Assembly: GCA_039029735.1 (NCBI GenBank)
Contig: JBCCFL010000026.1
Coordinates: 17,597-81,596 of the forward strand
Direction: 5' to 3'
DNA: 64,000 nt
Origin: CADEDH01 sp039029735
Lineage (GTDB): Bacteria; Actinomycetota; Acidimicrobiia; Acidimicrobiales; SZUA-35
The position numbers were made by a program, and so were the translations under genes. This document shows, piece after piece, positions 59,890-64,000 of the stretch (within the stretch, counting starts at the first letter, position 1; every line of letters starts with the position of its first letter). Under the pieces are notes generated by a model that ran no database searches, was not told the origin of the DNA, and saw nothing but the letters and a program-made list of their open reading frames with translations.

Positions 59890-61344
59890 TCAGCCGTTCA
59901 CGAGCACGTCGAGATCGGTGGCCAGCGTGGCGATCTCGTCGCTGGCGTCCTGGGTCTCGGTGGTGGAATAGCTCGTCTGCTCCGCCGTCGACGCGACCTC
60001 TTCGATCGAGTCGGCGATGTTGCGACTCACGTCGGTCGCGATCGAGATGGATCGCCTGATCTCCGACGTCACCGACGACTGCTCGTCCACCGAAGCGGCG
60101 ATGATCTCGAACTTGGCCGAGATGTCGGTGATGGTCTCCACGATCTCGTCGGTGGCATCGATGGCGGCGCCGGTCTCGCGTTGGATGGTCGAGATGCGAT
60201 CGGCGATCTCGTCGGTGGCCCGCGCCGTCTGATTGGCCAGTTCCTTCACCTCGTTGGCCACCACGGAGAATCCCTTGCCGGTCTCGCCTGCTCGTGCGGC
60301 CTCGATCGTGGCGTTGAGGGCCAGCAGGTTTGTCTGGCGGGCGATGGAGTTGATCACGTCGATCACGGCACCGATCTCATCGGATGACTCGCCGAGGGTC
60401 GCGATCTGTGACGAGGTGCGACGGGTGACCTCCACCGCCTCCTTGGTCACCATCGAGGCGTCGGCAGCCGTGGCCGCGATCTCCGAGATCGACGCCCCCA
60501 TCTGGTCGATGGCCGTGGCCACGCTCTCGACGCTGGCCGACACCTGCTGGCCATTGTCGGATGCACTCGACGCCAGCGAAGCCGTCTGCTCGGCCGAGTC
60601 GTTCAACGACGAGGTGACCTTGGTGAGCATCGACACTGAGCGGCGGGCCCGGTCCACCGTGGTGCGCAGGGGCCGGGTGACCGACACGTGGATGACCATG
60701 CCGATGAGGGCCACGATCACAGCCACTCCGCCGATACCGAACAGGATCACCGTCTTGGTTGCGGCCACGCTGTCGGAGGTTGCGATCGACCGTTCGACGA
60801 GAAGCACCTGTTCGGCGCTCCGCAACTCGTCGAGTGAGCCGCGGATGTCGTCCATGATCACTGTCCCCCGTCCTTCGGCAACGGCGGACGCGGCAGCGTC
60901 GGCACCCTCGGTGCGGCGAATCTCGATGATGCGATCGGTCTCGGCGACGATGGCGGCGAGCTTCGGGGCCAGCTCGTCCCAGCGGGCGGTTTGACTGGCG
61001 TCGTCCTGGCTCAGCTCACGGCCGGCACCGGCCGAGCTCTCCAGGGTTTCCAGACCCAGATGGTACGGCTCAAGGAAGTCCTCGATACCGGTCGCCGCGA
61101 AGCCGCGCATGCCGGTCTCGATGTTGATCAACGAGACCAGTACCCAGTCGACCTTGGAGATCACCTCGTGGGTGTGGTCGACCCGTGCGGCGTTCTCTTC
61201 GAGGCCCGACACGCTCCGGTAGGCGTACACCCCCACACCGGCAAAGACGGCCAGCACCACATAGAAGCCGGCCATCACCCGCTGTCCCATACCGAGCGTC
61301 CGCCGCCCGCTCCGGGGAATCTGACTCATTCTGACCTGCCCCAC
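59890..61344 (-). CDS. Methyl-accepting chemotaxis protein with CHASE3-like sensor
   Basis: 484 residues. A span at about 22-44, an external helical domain (about 45-190) resembling CHASE3, a second span (about 195-220), a HAMP-like linker, and the long cytoplasmic signalling hairpin. The tip word IARQTNLLALNATIEAARAG with ETGKGFSVVANEVKEL is the conserved contact for CheA/CheW. The external Glu/Thr-rich motif METGMRGF-like (IETGMRGFAATG) marks CHASE3. No che genes lie in the window. GTG 61344 (after GAGGAAAA) or ATG 61329 may be the start. Confidence 0.9.
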   Translation of the reverse strand: MGQVRMSQIPRSGRRTLGMGQRVMAGFYVVLAVFAGVGVYAYRSVSGLEENAARVDHTHEVISKVDWVLVSLINIETGMRGFAATGIEDFLEPYHLGLETLESSAGAGRELSQDDASQTARWDELAPKLAAIVAETDRIIEIRRTEGADAAASAVAEGRGTVIMDDIRGSLDELRSAEQVLLVERSIATSDSVAATKTVILFGIGGVAVIVALIGMVIHVSVTRPLRTTVDRARRSVSMLTKVTSSLNDSAEQTASLASSASDNGQQVSASVESVATAIDQMGASISEIAATAADASMVTKEAVEVTRRTSSQIATLGESSDEIGAVIDVINSIARQTNLLALNATIEAARAGETGKGFSVVANEVKELANQTARATDEIADRISTIQRETGAAIDATDEIVETITDISAKFEIIAASVDEQSSVTSEIRRSISIATDVSRNIADSIEEVASTAEQTSYSTTETQDASDEIATLATDLDVLVNG

Positions 61345-61480
61345 TTTTCCTCGCCGGTGCCGAGACCTCGTTCAGCACTCCGGTCCGGTCGGTCCGTCGC
61401 AGCGGCGATTGAGCCGATCGCGAACAATCTGTGGTGCCCGGTCCGACCCGCCACCGAGCGCTGGACCTACCGTGTCGAGC

Positions 61481-62161
61481 GTGATCGATCCCGCCTCGTC
61501 CGTTCTCGTCGCCGGCGCCACGGGAGGGCTCGGCTCTGCCATCACCGCCGAGTTGGGTGCACGCGGCGTGTCGCCGGTGCTGATCGGTCGGGATGGGGAG
61601 AGGCTCGCTGCGCTGCCCGGCGACGGGCCGCGCCTGGCGCTCGACCTCCGGTCGCCTGAGGCGTGCCGGGAGGCGATCGACTTCGCCGTCCGCGAGCGGG
61701 GGCGCCTCGACGTCGTGGTGAACGCAACCGGTGTGGTTGCCTTCGGCCCGGTGGCAGATCTCGCCGTCGACGTGATGGAGGAGTTGTTCCTCACCAACAC
61801 GTTCATCCCCATGATGCTGGCCACCGCCGCGCTGCCCCATCTGGAGCGCGGCGGGGTGATCGTGAACCTCTCCGGTGTGATCGCCGAGCAGAACCTGCCG
61901 GGCATGGCGGCCTACGGCGCATCGAAGGCGGCGCTCCGGTCGTTCGACGAGGCGCTCACTCGTGAGGCCCGCCGGGCGGGGGTACGGGTGATCGACGCCC
62001 GTCCACCCCACACCGAGACGGGCCTCGCTGATCGCGCCATCGCCGGTACGGCGCCAAAGATGCCCGACGGGCTCGACCCCAACGTGGTGGCCGGCGTGAT
62101 CGTCGACGCCATCGAGGGCGACACCAAGGACCTCCCGAGCTCCGCGTTCACCTCCGACTGA
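61481..62161 (+). CDS. Short-chain dehydrogenase/reductase
   Basis: 226 residues from GTG 61481. NAD(P) motif GATGGLGSA, NATGVVAFG, Ser in NLSGVIAEQ, and the catalytic pair in AAYGASKAAL. The C-terminus is short and lacks the usual VDGG end, so the substrate pocket may differ from that of polyketide or fatty-acid reductases. The GTG at 61472 and the longest frame (61409) are alternatives. I prefer 61481 because TACCGT (61468-61473) ends 7 nt before it. Substrate unknown. Confidence 0.8.
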   Translation: MIDPASSVLVAGATGGLGSAITAELGARGVSPVLIGRDGERLAALPGDGPRLALDLRSPEACREAIDFAVRERGRLDVVVNATGVVAFGPVADLAVDVMEELFLTNTFIPMMLATAALPHLERGGVIVNLSGVIAEQNLPGMAAYGASKAALRSFDEALTREARRAGVRVIDARPPHTETGLADRAIAGTAPKMPDGLDPNVVAGVIVDAIEGDTKDLPSSAFTSD

Positions 62162-62204
62162 GCCCCACATGGCGGGCACCGACCCGTCGCACGCGGCTGG
62201 CAAC

Positions 62205-62210
62205 TACGAT
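62205..62210 (+). promoter_or_regulatory. -10 element of the leaderless prsW-like gene
   Basis: TACGAT ends 8 nt before ATG 62219, and no ribosome site intervenes. Confidence 0.5.
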
Positions 62211-62218
62211 CGAGAACC

Positions 62219-64000
62219 ATGCTGGTGGGGGCGATGGTGCTGGCGGCACTGTACGGCGTGCTCCAGCTTGCGATCCTGGGCTCGGCCGCCCGCTCTGTTC
62301 GCCTGAGCACCCTGCTGCTGGCCCTCGGGGCCGGGGCCTACGGCTCCGCGGTGGCGTCGGTCCTCGTGCAGTTCGCCGTCACCCGACTGATCGGGCTCGG
62401 CGTCGACACCCGCATGACGCAGATCGTGAACGTCGCAGGCTACACAACCAACCCGTTCATCGAAGAGGGTTTCAAGGTCGCTCCGCTCCTGCTCGTTGGC
62501 CTCTGGCCGACCGTACGACGCCAGTGGGGCCTCACCGATTATGTCCTCGTTGGGGCGGCGATCGGAGCTGGCTTCGGGCTGCTGGAGGCAGTGATGCGCT
62601 TCGGCACGATCGCCGGGGAACCAACCTTCGCCGCTAGCGACGGGTGGTGGGTGATGCACAACCTGATCCGCGTGGAGGTGGCGGCGCCAGATGCGATGCT
62701 CGGCCGCTGGCTCCCTCCGCCGGTGTCGGGTGAGAACGTGCTGTTTCCGAGCGGTGGCCAGGCGTTCTCGCATCTGATTTGGGGGTCGGTGAACGGTTTG
62801 GGAGCAGGATTGCTCCTTCGTGAGCGTCCCCCATGGCGGCTTGTGGGTGTGGCGCTCATCCTCATGGTCGGGGCTGATCACGCCAGTACGAACTACGCTG
62901 CCACCGCCGTGGACGGCAACAGCCTCGGCGACGGCCTCACGTGGCTGTTCCGCACGGCCCAACCCGTGGCCAACCTGTGGCCGTTGCTCGTGCTCATGGT
63001 TGCGGTGGTACGCGATCGGATCGTGCTCGCCGAAGAGGCAGCCCGTCACCCCGAACTCGGGTTCGGGGATCGCCCCACATCGCTGTCCGACGCTCGTGGT
63101 GTCGCTCGACTGGCCACGGCTCGCCTGCCGTGGACCGCCGCCCTCGCCGCCCGGTTGGTGCTGGTTCGACGTGCCGCTCGCTACTCGTCCGCCCAGGGCG
63201 ACGATCGTCTCATACAGCCAGTGACCGATGTCCGACTCGGGATCGACGCCGCCAACGACCGAAACGGCTGGCGCAACGTCGACGATCGCCTCGTGGTGGC
63301 GCGATGGCTCGGGCTCGGGGATTCGAGGCGCCTGTGGCGACGCGCCGTGCCACTCGTGATTTGGCTGATCTTGATCGCCCCGGCAGTCGCCTACTATGCG
63401 ATCGGGTCGACCCCGGCGGCCGCTGACACACAGGACTGGTTCGCCGAGCCGGGTCCTGCGGCGGTCCTTGCGGCGATTGCCGGTCTCGGTCTGGTGTGGA
63501 TCGGATGGCAGATCGCGACATCGTGGCGAGCTGTTCGTCGTACGACGCCGCTCGGCGTCGGCGACCTGACCGCAAGCCTCGTGCTACGGGTGCTCCTCGG
63601 GTCGGGGGCGCTCACCTTCGCTGCCATCACCGGGCTCGCCTGGCTCCGCGGTGCGGCCCCCGACGAGCGGGTGATCGACAACTTCCACGTGCTCGCTGCC
63701 CTGGCTGCGCTGCTGGTCGTGGCCGGCATCGCCTTGGTTGCCGCAGCACTCATCTTCTACTTCCCGCTCGTGCCCGTCGTCGTAGCCGGGGCTGGTGGCG
63801 GCACCGGCCTCCTGGTCGTATCGACGGGAACGGGCGGGACGTTTGCTGCACTCGGAGCGACCGGTCTGCTCGCAACAGCAGGTGGGCTGACGCTTCAGCA
63901 GGCGATTGACGACGGAGCGTTCACCACCGAGGTCTACGCTTCCCGGGAAGGCGCCGGCCGTGGCGACGCCCATGGCGACGGTGGTCGGGCCCTGGAACGA
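62219..64000 (+). CDS. PrsW-type intramembrane protease with long C-terminal extension (3' end outside window)
   Basis: Open from ATG 62219 to the last base, at least 594 residues. The protease core (about 1-265) has seven or more spans and the PrsW signatures: E82-E83 in FIEEGFKV, E123 in GAGFGLLEAV, H185 in FSHLIWGSVNG and H221 in ADHAST. Typical PrsW proteins end near 250-300 residues. Here the protein continues with a soluble part (about 270-380), further spans (380-500), and a Gly/Ala/Thr-rich segment (VVVAGAGGGTGLL) before the window ends. PrsW enzymes cut membrane-anchored regulators. The extension may be an effector or a substrate tail. Confidence 0.75.
   Translation, partial: MLVGAMVLAALYGVLQLAILGSAARSVRLSTLLLALGAGAYGSAVASVLVQFAVTRLIGLGVDTRMTQIVNVAGYTTNPFIEEGFKVAPLLLVGLWPTVRRQWGLTDYVLVGAAIGAGFGLLEAVMRFGTIAGEPTFAASDGWWVMHNLIRVEVAAPDAMLGRWLPPPVSGENVLFPSGGQAFSHLIWGSVNGLGAGLLLRERPPWRLVGVALILMVGADHASTNYAATAVDGNSLGDGLTWLFRTAQPVANLWPLLVLMVAVVRDRIVLAEEAARHPELGFGDRPTSLSDARGVARLATARLPWTAALAARLVLVRRAARYSSAQGDDRLIQPVTDVRLGIDAANDRNGWRNVDDRLVVARWLGLGDSRRLWRRAVPLVIWLILIAPAVAYYAIGSTPAAADTQDWFAEPGPAAVLAAIAGLGLVWIGWQIATSWRAVRRTTPLGVGDLTASLVLRVLLGSGALTFAAITGLAWLRGAAPDERVIDNFHVLAALAALLVVAGIALVAAALIFYFPLVPVVVAGAGGGTGLLVVSTGTGGTFAALGATGLLATAGGLTLQQAIDDGAFTTEVYASREGAGRGDAHGDGGRALER

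Overview
The window is high-GC, densely packed actinobacterial chromosome. The gene content (PknG with GlnX-like and binding-protein partners, DmdA-like demethylase, carnitine and phosphonate-type quaternary-amine enzymes, SCO6745 family, PolX) and the many apparently leaderless starts fit a free-living, possibly marine, member of the Acidimicrobiia (Ilumatobacter-like). That placement is an inference from gene content. I see no rRNA, tRNA, CRISPR array, prophage or insertion sequence. The first gene lacks its 5' end and the last lacks its 3' end.

Layout. 1-5258: tail of a small conserved protein; alkB behind a perfect LexA box; a two-gene unit resembling TmpA/TmpB (breakdown of a trimethylated aminoethylphosphonate); a RadC-like relic; an SDR; and a two-gene unit of unknown function that starts, apparently leaderless, at a LexA-box-like palindrome. 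5278-16439: a signalling island. Leftward run coiled-coil protein, PknG kinase, a 25-codon ORF, PP2C phosphatase, von Willebrand A protein and FHA protein. Rightward run GlnX-like membrane sensor, PotD-like Tat lipoprotein and a PLP decarboxylase. 16538-23775: DmdA-like protein, MFS carrier, membrane acyltransferase, two-component system, arylamine N-acetyltransferase. 23801-33519: fused 5-oxoprolinase/hydantoinase, a giant surface beta-helix protein with an internal 573-bp duplication, a decayed membrane gene, and an SBP-like/enoyl-CoA hydratase pair. 33763-38859: VOC protein, membrane proteins, secreted nuclease lipoprotein, class II dihydroorotase. 38882-42004: gamma-butyrobetaine dioxygenase, BKACE and L-carnitine dehydrogenase in one overlapping operon. 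42146-53362: CMD protein, PolX, SDR, amidase, alcohol dehydrogenase, threonine dehydratase-like enzyme, HisC-like aminotransferase and an AraC regulator with repeated 15-bp sites. 53406-58672: four overlapping genes for single-span membrane proteins with propeller-like ectodomains, arranged A-B-A-B. 58731-64000: LDH2-type dehydrogenase, chemoreceptor, SDR and a PrsW-type membrane protease running off the end.

Themes. (1) Onium-compound catabolism recurs in three places: TmpA/TmpB-like, DmdA-like, and BBOX-BKACE-LcdH. (2) Short Cys4 zinc ribbons head PknG, PP2C, FHA and two of the four propeller proteins, so the propeller operon may belong to the same envelope-signalling network. (3) Many genes have a TAnnnT hexamer 6-8 nt before the start codon and no Shine-Dalgarno sequence, so leaderless transcription looks common. 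(4) Two LexA-type sites mark a DNA-damage response. The least explained parts are the damage-box bicistron at 4744-5258, the polyamine-type PknG sensor, and the A-B-A-B propeller operon.
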